A DNA stretch of 64,000 nt, taken from positions 1 to 64,000 of the forward strand of contig JACQZZ010000116.1 in NCBI GenBank assembly GCA_016213625.1, in the 5' to 3' direction. Numbering within the stretch: the stretch's first letter is position 1; each line of letters opens with the position of its first letter. This document shows, one piece after another, positions 42,469 through 50,587 of this stretch. The notes under the pieces are model-generated. The model did no database searches, was not told the origin of the DNA, and saw only the letters and a program-made list of their open reading frames with translations. The DNA comes from Actinomycetota bacterium (GTDB lineage: Bacteria > Actinomycetota > Acidimicrobiia > Acidimicrobiales > Ilumatobacteraceae). A program made the position numbers and the translations under genes.

Positions 42469-43539
42469 ATGTTCTCCTCGTTGAGTCGCCGCAGGGTCAT
42501 CCTGCTCGTCGTGCTCACGTGCGTCCTGCTCATCACGCTCGACAAGCGCGGCAACCCGGTCATCGACCGCACCCGTGGCGTCTTCGCGCGCATCATCCAA
42601 CCCTTCGACACCGCGACTCGGGCCATCTCGCTGCCCATCGAGCGAGCGTGGAACGGTGTCACCAACTACGACGACGTCGAGCGCGAGAACGAAGCGCTCC
42701 GCGATCAGATCGAGCACATGAAGGGCAACGACGTCGAGGCCCGCTCGGCCGTGCTCGAGTACCGCGAGTTGTTGAAGCTGAACCAGCTCACCTCGAAGTT
42801 CCAGTTCGACACCGTGGCCGCGCAGGTGGTGGGTGAGTCGCCCAGCAACTTCCAGAACACGGTCGAGATCAACGTCGGCTCGCGTCAAGGCGTGGCGGTG
42901 GGCATGCCGGTCACCGACGGCGCCGGTCTCATCGGCCGCATCACCAAGGTGTTCCCCACGCGCAGCATCGTGCTGCTCCTCACCGACCCCGAGTTCAGCA
43001 TCCAGGCGCAGGTGCTCACCGCCGACGATGCGCCCACCGGTACCAGCTCGCCCACCGAGAGCACCACGCTGTCGGGCATCCCCATCAGCGATCTCACCAG
43101 CAGCACCACCAGCACCTCCACGACCACCACCACCCGCCCGCTGCCCGAGGGTCTCGAGCCGTTGCCCACCACCACGGTCGCCGGTCAGCCGGGGGCCACC
43201 ACACCGGCCCAGAGCACCACCACCTCCACCACCACACCGGAGGTCGTGCGCGAGACCGGTCTGCTCGAGGGGCAGGGCGCCGACAAGCCGATGCTGCTGC
43301 GTTTCGTCGACACGAACTCGTCGAACAGCAACGTGAAGGTGGGTGCCATCGTCGACACCGCGGGTGGCAACAGCGGCCTTGCTCCGCAGGGCATCCCCAT
43401 CGGCATCATCACCAAGGTCGAGCGGCAGACCGGCAGCAGTGCCTCTCGGGTGGAGGTCACACCCAACGCCAGCCTGAAGCGACTGAACTTCGTCGCGGTC
43501 GTGCTGTACGTGCCCAACCAAGACGCCGTCGGGAAGTAG
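42469..43539 (+). CDS. mreC: Rod-shape-determining protein MreC with Thr/Ser-rich insertion
   Basis: This 356-residue membrane-bound elongasome scaffold has a transmembrane segment ~9-25 (RVILLVVLTCVLLITL). A coiled coil ~60-100 (DDVERENEALRDQIEHMKG) precedes a two-barrel extracellular domain starting AAQVVGESPSNFQNTVEINVGSRQGVAVGMPV. The second barrel is interrupted by about 70 low-complexity residues (~190-260) rich in Thr and Ser, containing runs such as STTSTSTTTTTRP. Family core resumes with LLRFVDTNSSNSNVKVGAIVDTAG. ATG lies 18 nt after mreB. Confidence 0.92.
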   Translation: MFSSLSRRRVILLVVLTCVLLITLDKRGNPVIDRTRGVFARIIQPFDTATRAISLPIERAWNGVTNYDDVERENEALRDQIEHMKGNDVEARSAVLEYRELLKLNQLTSKFQFDTVAAQVVGESPSNFQNTVEINVGSRQGVAVGMPVTDGAGLIGRITKVFPTRSIVLLLTDPEFSIQAQVLTADDAPTGTSSPTESTTLSGIPISDLTSSTTSTSTTTTTRPLPEGLEPLPTTTVAGQPGATTPAQSTTTSTTTPEVVRETGLLEGQGADKPMLLRFVDTNSSNSNVKVGAIVDTAGGNSGLAPQGIPIGIITKVERQTGSSASRVEVTPNASLKRLNFVAVVLYVPNQDAVGK

Positions 43540-43542
43540 GCG

Positions 43543-44070
43543 ATGCGCAGCATCGTGCTCGGCCCGCTGCTGCGGTTGGTTCCCGTCGGACTGGTCGCGC
43601 TGAGCATTCAGCGCGTCGTGTTCGCGGCACACCCGGTGTTCCACGACGTGAAGCTGCAGTTCGTGCTGGCGCTCGTGGTGGCCGCAGGTGCGGGCGGCGG
43701 CGCGGACCGTGGTGCGGTGGCCGGCTTCGTGCTCGGCCTGATGTACGACATCAGCGGCAACACGCCGCTGGGGCTGATGGCGTTGGCGTACGGCCTGGGC
43801 GGGATGACCGCGGGGTACGTGCACAGCTTCACCCCCGACCCGCAGTGGTGGCTGGCGAGCATCTTCGCCTTCTTCGGTGCCGCGGTGGGGGAGGCCGCCA
43901 TCCCGGTCGCCGAGGTCATCACGGGCGAGAACGGGTGGCTCACCAGCGAGGTGAAGTGGACCATTCCCATCGTCGCCGGCTTCGCGGCCCTGATGTGCCC
44001 ACTGCTGATGCCCGTGGGTCGGTGGATGATGGGCGTGAAACGCAAGAAGTGGAAAGCCATGCTGGAATGA
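43543..44070 (+). CDS. mreD: Rod-shape-determining membrane protein MreD
   Basis: This 175-residue integral membrane protein has about five hydrophobic segments, from PLLRLVPVGLVALSIQRVVF to IVAGFAALMCPLLMPVG, consistent with MreD of the elongasome. The conserved DRGAVAGFVLGLMYDISGNTPLGLMAL stretch (here read in parts) is the usual MreD core. It starts 3 nt after mreC. The stop lies inside a 14-bp tandem repeat. Confidence 0.88.
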   Translation: MRSIVLGPLLRLVPVGLVALSIQRVVFAAHPVFHDVKLQFVLALVVAAGAGGGADRGAVAGFVLGLMYDISGNTPLGLMALAYGLGGMTAGYVHSFTPDPQWWLASIFAFFGAAVGEAAIPVAEVITGENGWLTSEVKWTIPIVAGFAALMCPLLMPVGRWMMGVKRKKWKAMLE

Positions 44071-44098
44071 GGGGGCTGGAATGAGGGGGCTGGAGTGA
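44061..44098 (+). repeat. 14-bp tandem repeat over the mreD stop
   Basis: GCTGGAATGAGGGG occurs twice head to tail, followed by a partial third copy with GTGA in place of ATGA. Each unit carries a TGA stop, so mreD ends in the first. Probably a slippage duplication. Confidence 0.7.
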
Positions 44099-44173
44099 CC
44101 GCTCCGGCGACGGCGATGCACGTCACACCCTCCGCGCGCCCCATTTCGTCATCAAATCGACAAGAATGGTGCG

Positions 44174-46477
44174 ATGGCCGTCGATAAGCGCTCCGCACGT
44201 CTCGGTGTGCTGGCGACGGTCTCCCTCCTGCTCATCGGACTGCTCGGCGCGCGCCTGTGGTTCCTGCAGAGCGTGCAGAGCGAGGAGTACCAGGCCAAGG
44301 TCACCGCGGCCAAGACGCGCGAGGTCTACGTGGCGGCCGAGCGCGGCCGCATCTTCGACGCGGACGGCCGCGTGCTGGCCGACAACCAGCGCATCCTGAC
44401 GGTCACCGTCGACTGGTCGGTGGTGCGCAAGGAGAAGAATCGCAAGGCGTTGTTCGAGCGGCTGTCGGGTCCGTTGAAGACCCCGGTCGACGACCTCATG
44501 CGCCGCTACGACCCGTGCTACCAGCTGCCCAAGCCGTGCAAGAAGGGCCAGCTGTACGACTCGCTGTTGCCGCTGCCCTTGAAGGAGGACGTCGACGAGG
44601 CCACGGTGGCGTTCCTGAAGGAGCGCAGCGAGGACTATCCCGGCGTCGACGTGGTCGAGCAGTACAAGCGCGTGTACCCGTATGCGCCGCTCGCATCGCA
44701 CGTGGTGGGCTACATGGGGGCCATCAATGCCGAGACCCTCGACAGCTACGTCCTGCAGGGGTACAAGCGCAACGAACGCGTCGGCCAGTTCGGCGTGGAA
44801 CTCAGCATGGAGCGCGAGCTGCACGGGCAGTGGGGCAAGCGGGTGTACGAGGTCGACGCGTCCGGCGGCATCGTGCGCGAGCTCACCGATCAACGCATCG
44901 AACCGGTGGCAGGTTTCGACATCCAGCTGAGCGTCGATCTCGACATCCAGCAGTACGCCGAGCAGGCGCTCGAGACCGAGCTGCGTCAGCGGCGGGCCCT
45001 GCCCGAGGATCTCGCCCAGAACGACTCGGCACCGCACAACCCGTGCGACATCAAGACCAACTGCAAGACCCGGGTGTATCAGAAGACCCTGCCCGACGGC
45101 ACCAAGATCGACTATCCGGAGTGGGTGCAGCACAAGGCGCCCGCCGGCTCGGTGATCGTGCAGAACCACCAGAACGGCCAGATCCTGGCGATGGCCAGCT
45201 ACCCCACCTTCGACAACCGATGGATGGAGAGCGGCATCACCGGGACGAAGTACAAGCAGCTCTTCCCGAGCACGAACCCCGACGGCACCAAGATCGACCC
45301 CGACCAGTCGATCCTCGTCAACCGCGCGGTGCAGGGCAACTACAACCTGGGGTCCACCATCAAGCCCTTCGTGGCGTGGTCGGCCATGCACGCCGGCATC
45401 ATCGACCAGAACACGGTGTGGAAGGACGAGGGCGAGTACCGCCTCACCACCATCGACCCGAGTGACTGCCAGGACAAGGGCGGCATCGCTCGCTGCATCT
45501 TCAAGAACGCCACCAACAAGCGCACCAACCGTCCCAGTTCGTACGGCAACGTGCGAGTGAGCGATGCACTCGCGGTGTCGTCCGACACGTTCTTCTACCA
45601 TCTGGGTGAGCAGTTCTGGGCCCTCAGTGAGGACCTTCCCGACCAGCAGAGCCTGCTCAAGACGAACCTCGAGCGGTTCGGCTTCGGCAGCAAGAGCGGT
45701 GTGCAGCTGCCCTTCGAGTGGAAGGGCCGTGTGCCCGACGACTCGGTGAAGAAGGCGCTCGTCGAGAAGGGTGTGCTCGCCAAGGGCGAGGTGCCCCGCC
45801 TGGTGGTGGGCGACAACGTGCAGGTGGCCATCGGTCAGGGCCTCATGGCGGCCACGCCGCTGCAGCTCACCGGTGCCTACTCCACCTTCGCCAACGGCGG
45901 GTTCCTGCTCCAGCCCACCATCGTGAAGGCCATCTACGAGCCGCTCACCCCCGACGCAGGGCCGGCCGTCGCCGATCTTGCCGCCGGCACCATCGCCCAG
46001 TCGTTCGACAAGCCGGTGGTGCGCGACCAGTTGGAGATGCCGCCCGAGGTGCTCCAGCCCATCATCGAAGGCTTGCATCGCGTAATCCGTGGCCGCGGTG
46101 TCACCGACACGAGTGGCTTCTATCACGGCACCACCGGCGAGCAACTCTTCAAGGGCTTCCCGGTCGACATCTACGGCAAGACCGGTACCGCACAGGGTGC
46201 GGCCACCCTTCCGTGGAACGACTCCTCGGCGTTCGGTGCCTTCAGCGAGGAGGAAGGACTGCCGTACACGGTGGTCGCTTATCTCGAGAAGAGCGGCTAC
46301 GGCTCGAAGGCCGCCGCGCCCGTCACCAAGTGCATGTTCCTCGCGCTGTCGAACAACGTCGCCACCGATCCGGTGTACGTGAGCGACCCGCTCGACATGA
46401 ACTCCACCGTGCCCGCCCCGCCCAAGCAACTCGCCGACGCCACCTGCCTGGGCGGTTCGGCCGGCGTGCGCGACTGA
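44174..46477 (+). CDS. mrdA: Penicillin-binding protein 2 (elongasome transpeptidase)
   Basis: This 767-residue class B PBP has an N-terminal membrane anchor (~12-30), a dimerization domain with RGRIFDADGRVLADN, and a transpeptidase domain. The three active-site motifs are STIK (Ser394), SSDTFFY (SxD/N equivalent) and YGKTGTAQG (KTG near 669). RPSSYGNVRVSDALAVSSDTF precedes the second motif. It cross-links peptidoglycan during elongation together with RodA, whose gene follows 7 nt after the stop. A C-terminal extension after the KTG motif ends in AGVRD. It is larger than E. coli PBP2 (633) because of inserts before the transpeptidase core. Confidence 0.94.
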   Translation: MAVDKRSARLGVLATVSLLLIGLLGARLWFLQSVQSEEYQAKVTAAKTREVYVAAERGRIFDADGRVLADNQRILTVTVDWSVVRKEKNRKALFERLSGPLKTPVDDLMRRYDPCYQLPKPCKKGQLYDSLLPLPLKEDVDEATVAFLKERSEDYPGVDVVEQYKRVYPYAPLASHVVGYMGAINAETLDSYVLQGYKRNERVGQFGVELSMERELHGQWGKRVYEVDASGGIVRELTDQRIEPVAGFDIQLSVDLDIQQYAEQALETELRQRRALPEDLAQNDSAPHNPCDIKTNCKTRVYQKTLPDGTKIDYPEWVQHKAPAGSVIVQNHQNGQILAMASYPTFDNRWMESGITGTKYKQLFPSTNPDGTKIDPDQSILVNRAVQGNYNLGSTIKPFVAWSAMHAGIIDQNTVWKDEGEYRLTTIDPSDCQDKGGIARCIFKNATNKRTNRPSSYGNVRVSDALAVSSDTFFYHLGEQFWALSEDLPDQQSLLKTNLERFGFGSKSGVQLPFEWKGRVPDDSVKKALVEKGVLAKGEVPRLVVGDNVQVAIGQGLMAATPLQLTGAYSTFANGGFLLQPTIVKAIYEPLTPDAGPAVADLAAGTIAQSFDKPVVRDQLEMPPEVLQPIIEGLHRVIRGRGVTDTSGFYHGTTGEQLFKGFPVDIYGKTGTAQGAATLPWNDSSAFGAFSEEEGLPYTVVAYLEKSGYGSKAAAPVTKCMFLALSNNVATDPVYVSDPLDMNSTVPAPPKQLADATCLGGSAGVRD

Positions 46478-46484
46478 GGCTGGC

Positions 46485-47657
46485 ATGGCTCTGAGCTTCA
46501 TGCAGCGCAAGCCCGACTCGGGGCTCGGCAACATCCACGCCAGCCCGTCGGCGCCCGGGCGCAACATCGACTGGGTGCTCATGTTCGCGCAGGGCGGGCT
46601 GGCCATCATCGGGCTGTTCGTCATCTACTCGGCGTCGCACACGAAGTTCACCGACCCGTTCCTGTTCGTCACCCGCCAAGAGGTGTTCCTCATCGGTGCC
46701 GTCCTCGTGATGGTGGTGGTGATGGCCTTCGACTACGACTGGTGGAAGGACCACGCCCGCTTCCTGTACGGGGTGTCGTTGATGCTGCTCACGCTCATCG
46801 CGCTGATGAACCTGCTGCACGTGCGTGGCAACCAGACCGTGCTGAGCTTCGACCTCGGCCCGCTGAACCTGCAACCGGCGGAGTTCGCCAAGTTCACGAC
46901 GCTGCTCACCGTGGCGTCGTACCTGTCCGAGGATCGCAGCGACGATCTGCCGTACCACCGGTTCATCGTCGGTCTCATGATCGTCGGTGCGCCCACCGCG
47001 CTCATCATCATCCAGCCCGACCTCGGCTCGGCGTCGGTGCTCATCGCGATGGTGATGGGCATCATGCTCGTGGCCGGAGCCAAGCTGCGCTACATCTTCA
47101 TGATCACCGTGCTCAGCATCGCCACCGTGGGCGCCGCCGTGCTCACCCGTGTCGTGAACGAGTACCAGCTGCGTCGGTTCACCGCCTTCTTCCATCAGAA
47201 CTCCAACGATCCCGACCTGAAGGACGTGCTGTACCAGGGGCGCAATGCCATCCGCGCGCTCGCCACCGGTGGCCTCACCGGCAAGGGCTGGCTGGAAGGC
47301 CCCATCACCAACGCCAAGAACGACATCCCCGTGCAGTGGGCCGACTTCCCGTTCTCTGCAGTGGGCGAACAGTTCGGTCTCATCGGGTGTGCCGTGGTCA
47401 TCGGGCTCTACGCGCTCGTGCTGCTGCGCATCTGGCGCATCGCCCACCTGTCGCGCGACCTGCTCGGCACGTATCTCTGTGTGGGCGTGTTCTCGATGCT
47501 GCTGTGGCAGCTGTTCCAGAACATCGCGATGACGATCGGTGTCATGCCCATCACCGGCTTGCCACTGCCGTTCATCAGTTACGGCGGTTCGGGCATCGTG
47601 ACGTTCTTCGCCCTCATGGGTCTGGTCCAGAACGTCCACATGCGCCGCTACCGCTGA
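46485..47657 (+). CDS. rodA: RodA/FtsW-family SEDS glycosyltransferase
   Basis: This 390-residue polytopic protein polymerises lipid II with PBP2. It has about ten transmembrane segments. The SEDS signatures NLQPAEFAKFTTLLTVA, IIIQPDLGSASVLIAM (catalytic-region Asp) and GLPLPFISYGGSGIVTFF are all present. The N-terminal ~30 residues are cytoplasmic (QRKPDSGLGNIHASPSAPGRNIDW). Last gene of the mre operon. Confidence 0.95.
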   Translation: MALSFMQRKPDSGLGNIHASPSAPGRNIDWVLMFAQGGLAIIGLFVIYSASHTKFTDPFLFVTRQEVFLIGAVLVMVVVMAFDYDWWKDHARFLYGVSLMLLTLIALMNLLHVRGNQTVLSFDLGPLNLQPAEFAKFTTLLTVASYLSEDRSDDLPYHRFIVGLMIVGAPTALIIIQPDLGSASVLIAMVMGIMLVAGAKLRYIFMITVLSIATVGAAVLTRVVNEYQLRRFTAFFHQNSNDPDLKDVLYQGRNAIRALATGGLTGKGWLEGPITNAKNDIPVQWADFPFSAVGEQFGLIGCAVVIGLYALVLLRIWRIAHLSRDLLGTYLCVGVFSMLLWQLFQNIAMTIGVMPITGLPLPFISYGGSGIVTFFALMGLVQNVHMRRYR

Positions 47658-47681
47658 CCAGTCCCCGCGCCAGGCGTGACA

Positions 47682-47707
47682 GAACTCGCGTGTACGGGCG
47701 CGAGTTC
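47682..47707 (+). terminator. Hairpin after rodA
   Basis: GAACTCGCG and CGCGAGTTC form a perfect 9-bp stem with an 8-nt loop, 25 nt after the rodA stop. No U-tract follows. It may terminate the mre operon or be part of the structured element just downstream. Confidence 0.45.
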
Positions 47708-47715
47708 ACTCGTCC

Positions 47716-47754
47716 GTGAGCGGTTTCGCGCCCGCGGGTTCGATTCCCTCTCAC
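47716..47754 (+). ncRNA. tRNA-like structured element (D-armless) or tRNA relic
   Basis: GTGAG (47716-47720) pairs with CTCAC (47750-47754). Between them are one arm CGG/CCG with an 8-nt loop and one perfect T-arm-like hairpin GGG-TTCGATT-CCC that matches the B-box consensus GGTTCRANTCC. No D arm or full acceptor is present, so it is not a normal tRNA. Only intergenic sequence surrounds it. Confidence 0.3.
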
Positions 47755-47882
47755 CTGCGAACGATGTCGCGCCCGACCTGGCGAGCGTGCCCTCGACCGT
47801 CACGGTGATGGGAGTTGAGGTGAGTATCGCTCGTGGAGATGGGTGGGTATCGGTCATCACTGTGCTGAGGAATCCCTCGGGG

Positions 47883-47888
47883 TAGACT
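47883..47888 (+). promoter_or_regulatory. -10 box of the radical SAM gene
   Basis: TAGACT 9 nt before ATG 47898 without a Shine-Dalgarno; a leaderless promoter that separates this operon from mre. Confidence 0.5.
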
Positions 47889-47897
47889 CGGCGCACC

Positions 47898-49856
47898 ATG
47901 ACTTCTCTCTGGGCGCGGGTCGAACCGCTCCTGGCCCGGGTACAAAAACCAGCCCGTTACATCGGGTGCGAGGACGGCGCCATCACACCCCGGCACGGGC
48001 CGGGCAAGGTGTCCTGGCTGCTCGCCTACCCCGACACGTACGAAATCGGCTTGCCCAACCAGGGGCTCCAGATCCTCTTCGAAATCCTCAACGAACGCGA
48101 CGACGCTGTCGCCGAGCGTACGTACGCGCCGTGGAGCGATCTCGAAGCCCTCATGCGTCAGCGCGACGTGCCGCTGTTCTCGGTCGACACGCACCAGGCC
48201 GCGGGCGACTTCGATCTGCTGGCGTTCAGCCTGGCCGCCGAGCTCGTCTACACGAACGTCATCAACATGATCGACCTCGCCGGCGTGCCCGTGCGGTCGG
48301 CGCAGCGCGAGCCACACCATCCGCTGGTGGTGCTCGGCGGGCACTGCGCGTTCAACCCCGAGCCGCTGGCCGATTTCGTCGATCTGGTGGTGCTGGGCGA
48401 GGGCGAGGAGGTCATCGGCGAGATCACCGAGGTCGTGCGCGACTGGAAGGCCAGTGGTCGCACGCCGGGCAGCCGCGAGGGCGTGCTGCGCGAGTTGTCG
48501 AAGGTGCCCGGCGTGTACGTGCCCAGCATGTACGACGTGGAGTACGACGGCCCGGCGTTGCGCGCGGTGACGCCCCGGTACGGCGACGTGCCGGCGGTGG
48601 TGCACAAGCGCACCGTGGCCGACCTGGGGCAGTGGCCGTATCCCAAGAGCCCGCTGGCGCCGCTCACCGAAGTGGTGCACGACCGGCTCGCGGTGGAGGT
48701 GTTCCGTGGGTGCACCCGCGGCTGCCGGTTCTGCCAGGCGGGCATGATCACCCGACCGGTGCGCGAACGGCCGGCGGATCAGGTGCGCACGATGATCGAA
48801 TCCGGCCTGCGCCGCACCGGCTACGACGAGGTGAGCCTCACCTCGCTCTCCACCGCCGACTTCAGCGGCATCGAACAGGTCACCAAGAGCATCAACCCCG
48901 CCGGGTGCGGCGCCAGCGACACGGTGTCCATCAGTCTCCCGTCGCTGCGGGTCGATGCGTTCACCGTGGGCCTGGCCGGTGAGGTGTCGGGCGGTCGCCG
49001 CAGCGGCCTCACCTTCGCCCCCGAGGCCGGCAGCTGGCGGTTGCGCCAGGTCATCAACAAGCTCATCACCGAGGAAGACCTGTACGGCGCGGTCGAGAGT
49101 GCGTTCAGTCAGGGCTGGCACCGCGCCAAGCTCTACTTCCTCACCGGTCTTCCCACCGAGGCCGATCTCGACACGTTGGGCATCGTCGACCTCGCGCGCA
49201 ATTGCGTGCAGATCGGCCGCAAGCACACCAACCGCGCCAGCGTCACCGTCAGCCTCGGCGGGTTCGTGCCCAAGCCGCACACCCCGTTCCAGTGGTTCGG
49301 CCAGAACACCACGGCCGAACTGCGCCGCAAGGTGCAGTTGGTGCGCGACGCAGCGCAGCGCGCCAAGGGTGTGAACGTGAAGTGGCACGACCCGGCCGCC
49401 ACGTGGGCCGAGGGCATCGCCGCACGCGGCGACCGCCGCATCGGCGCCGTGATGGAGCGCGTGTGGCGCGATGGCGGCATCTTCCAGGAGTGGAGCGAGT
49501 TCTTCCGCCTGGCCCGCTGGGAGCAGGCGATGGAGGCCGAAGGGCTGTCGGTCGACTGGTACGTGCACCGCCACCGCGACGAGCACGAGGTGCTGCCGTG
49601 GGACCACCTGTCGGCCGGGCTGCACAAGGACTTCCTGTGGATGGACTGGCAGTCGGCGCTCGCCGAGCACGGACTGCCCGACTGCCGCTGGACCCCGTGC
49701 TACGACTGCGGCGTGTGCACCGGCTACGGCATCGAGCACGTGGTCGCCTCGGCCGTGGCACCTGCGGGGGGCAGCCAAGGCACCGGGCAAGACCTGTCGC
49801 GCGGCGGCGAGGTGCCTGTCTCGTTGTTGCCCCGCAAGCCCGAGGTGGTCGCGTGA
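47898..49856 (+). CDS. B12-binding/radical SAM protein, TIGR03960 family
   Basis: This 652-residue protein has an N-terminal cobalamin-binding-like Rossmann region (VSWLLAYPDTYEIGLPNQGLQILFEIL...VVLGGHCAFNPEPLADFVDLVVLGEGEEV) and a radical SAM core. The [4Fe-4S] ligands are in CTRGCRFCQAG (CxxxCxxC), with RSGLTFAPEAGSWRLRQVINK downstream. The C-terminal part has a Cys cluster (WTPCYDCGVCTG) for an additional metal site. Family TIGR03960 is nearly always followed by a DUF2344 partner, as here (GTGA overlap). The reaction is unknown; an RNA modification role has been proposed because of the rne/rplU neighbourhood. It is complete. Confidence 0.9.
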   Translation: MTSLWARVEPLLARVQKPARYIGCEDGAITPRHGPGKVSWLLAYPDTYEIGLPNQGLQILFEILNERDDAVAERTYAPWSDLEALMRQRDVPLFSVDTHQAAGDFDLLAFSLAAELVYTNVINMIDLAGVPVRSAQREPHHPLVVLGGHCAFNPEPLADFVDLVVLGEGEEVIGEITEVVRDWKASGRTPGSREGVLRELSKVPGVYVPSMYDVEYDGPALRAVTPRYGDVPAVVHKRTVADLGQWPYPKSPLAPLTEVVHDRLAVEVFRGCTRGCRFCQAGMITRPVRERPADQVRTMIESGLRRTGYDEVSLTSLSTADFSGIEQVTKSINPAGCGASDTVSISLPSLRVDAFTVGLAGEVSGGRRSGLTFAPEAGSWRLRQVINKLITEEDLYGAVESAFSQGWHRAKLYFLTGLPTEADLDTLGIVDLARNCVQIGRKHTNRASVTVSLGGFVPKPHTPFQWFGQNTTAELRRKVQLVRDAAQRAKGVNVKWHDPAATWAEGIAARGDRRIGAVMERVWRDGGIFQEWSEFFRLARWEQAMEAEGLSVDWYVHRHRDEHEVLPWDHLSAGLHKDFLWMDWQSALAEHGLPDCRWTPCYDCGVCTGYGIEHVVASAVAPAGGSQGTGQDLSRGGEVPVSLLPRKPEVVA

Positions 49857-50575
49857 AGTTGCGCATCCGCCACACCAAGCTCGGCAAGATCCGCTTCACC
49901 AGTCACCGCGACACCGCTCGCCACTGGGAGCGTGCGGTCCGCAAGGCGGGCGTGCCGCTCGCGTACTCGGCCGGCTTCACGCCGCGGCCGCGCATGTCGT
50001 TCGGGCTCGCGCTGCCCACTGGCGCGGAGAGCTTCGCCGAATACCTCGACATCGAGCTCGCGCCCGATCACGTGGCTGACCTCGACGATCTCTGCGTTCG
50101 TTTCGGCGCGGCCCTGCCCGCGGGCTACGACGTCACACACATCGTGCCGCGCGATCAGGTCAGCCCGTCGTTGCAGGAGGACGTGGTGGCCTGCACGTGG
50201 CGCCTCACCCTGCACGACGTGAGCAACCAGCAATTGCTCGAGGCCATCGACGCCACGCTGGCATCCGCCACGTTGCCGGTGGCTCGTGAACGAAAGGGGC
50301 AGCGCAGCACCGACGACGTGCGCCCTGCCATCCTCGATCTGTCGGTGGACCCCTCCACCGACGATCCTCGGCCGCATCTGTGCGCGATGTTGGCCACCAA
50401 CGGACGGGGACTGCGACCCACGGAACTCGTGGCCGCCATGTTCCCAGCACTCGATCCGGTCGACACGGCCGCCCGGGTGCTGCGCACACAGCAATGGATC
50501 GAGCGCGACGGCGTCCGTCGGGAGATCATTCCCGCCACGCCGGTCGCGCCGCGCACCCCAGTGGAGTGCGCATGA
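49853..50575 (+). CDS. DUF2344 / TIGR03936 partner of the radical SAM protein
   Basis: 240 residues; GTG overlaps the radical SAM stop. The N-terminal domain KLRIRHTKLGKIRFTSHRDTARHWERAVRKAG, then PLAYSAGFTPRPRMSFGLALPTGAES, is the DUF2344 signature (read here in parts). In some bacteria it is fused to the C-terminus of the radical SAM protein, supporting physical partnership. The function is unknown. The C-terminal ~60 residues look like a flexible extension. Confidence 0.88.
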   Translation: MKLRIRHTKLGKIRFTSHRDTARHWERAVRKAGVPLAYSAGFTPRPRMSFGLALPTGAESFAEYLDIELAPDHVADLDDLCVRFGAALPAGYDVTHIVPRDQVSPSLQEDVVACTWRLTLHDVSNQQLLEAIDATLASATLPVARERKGQRSTDDVRPAILDLSVDPSTDDPRPHLCAMLATNGRGLRPTELVAAMFPALDPVDTAARVLRTQQWIERDGVRREIIPATPVAPRTPVECA

Positions 50576-50587
50576 GAAGGGACCCCC

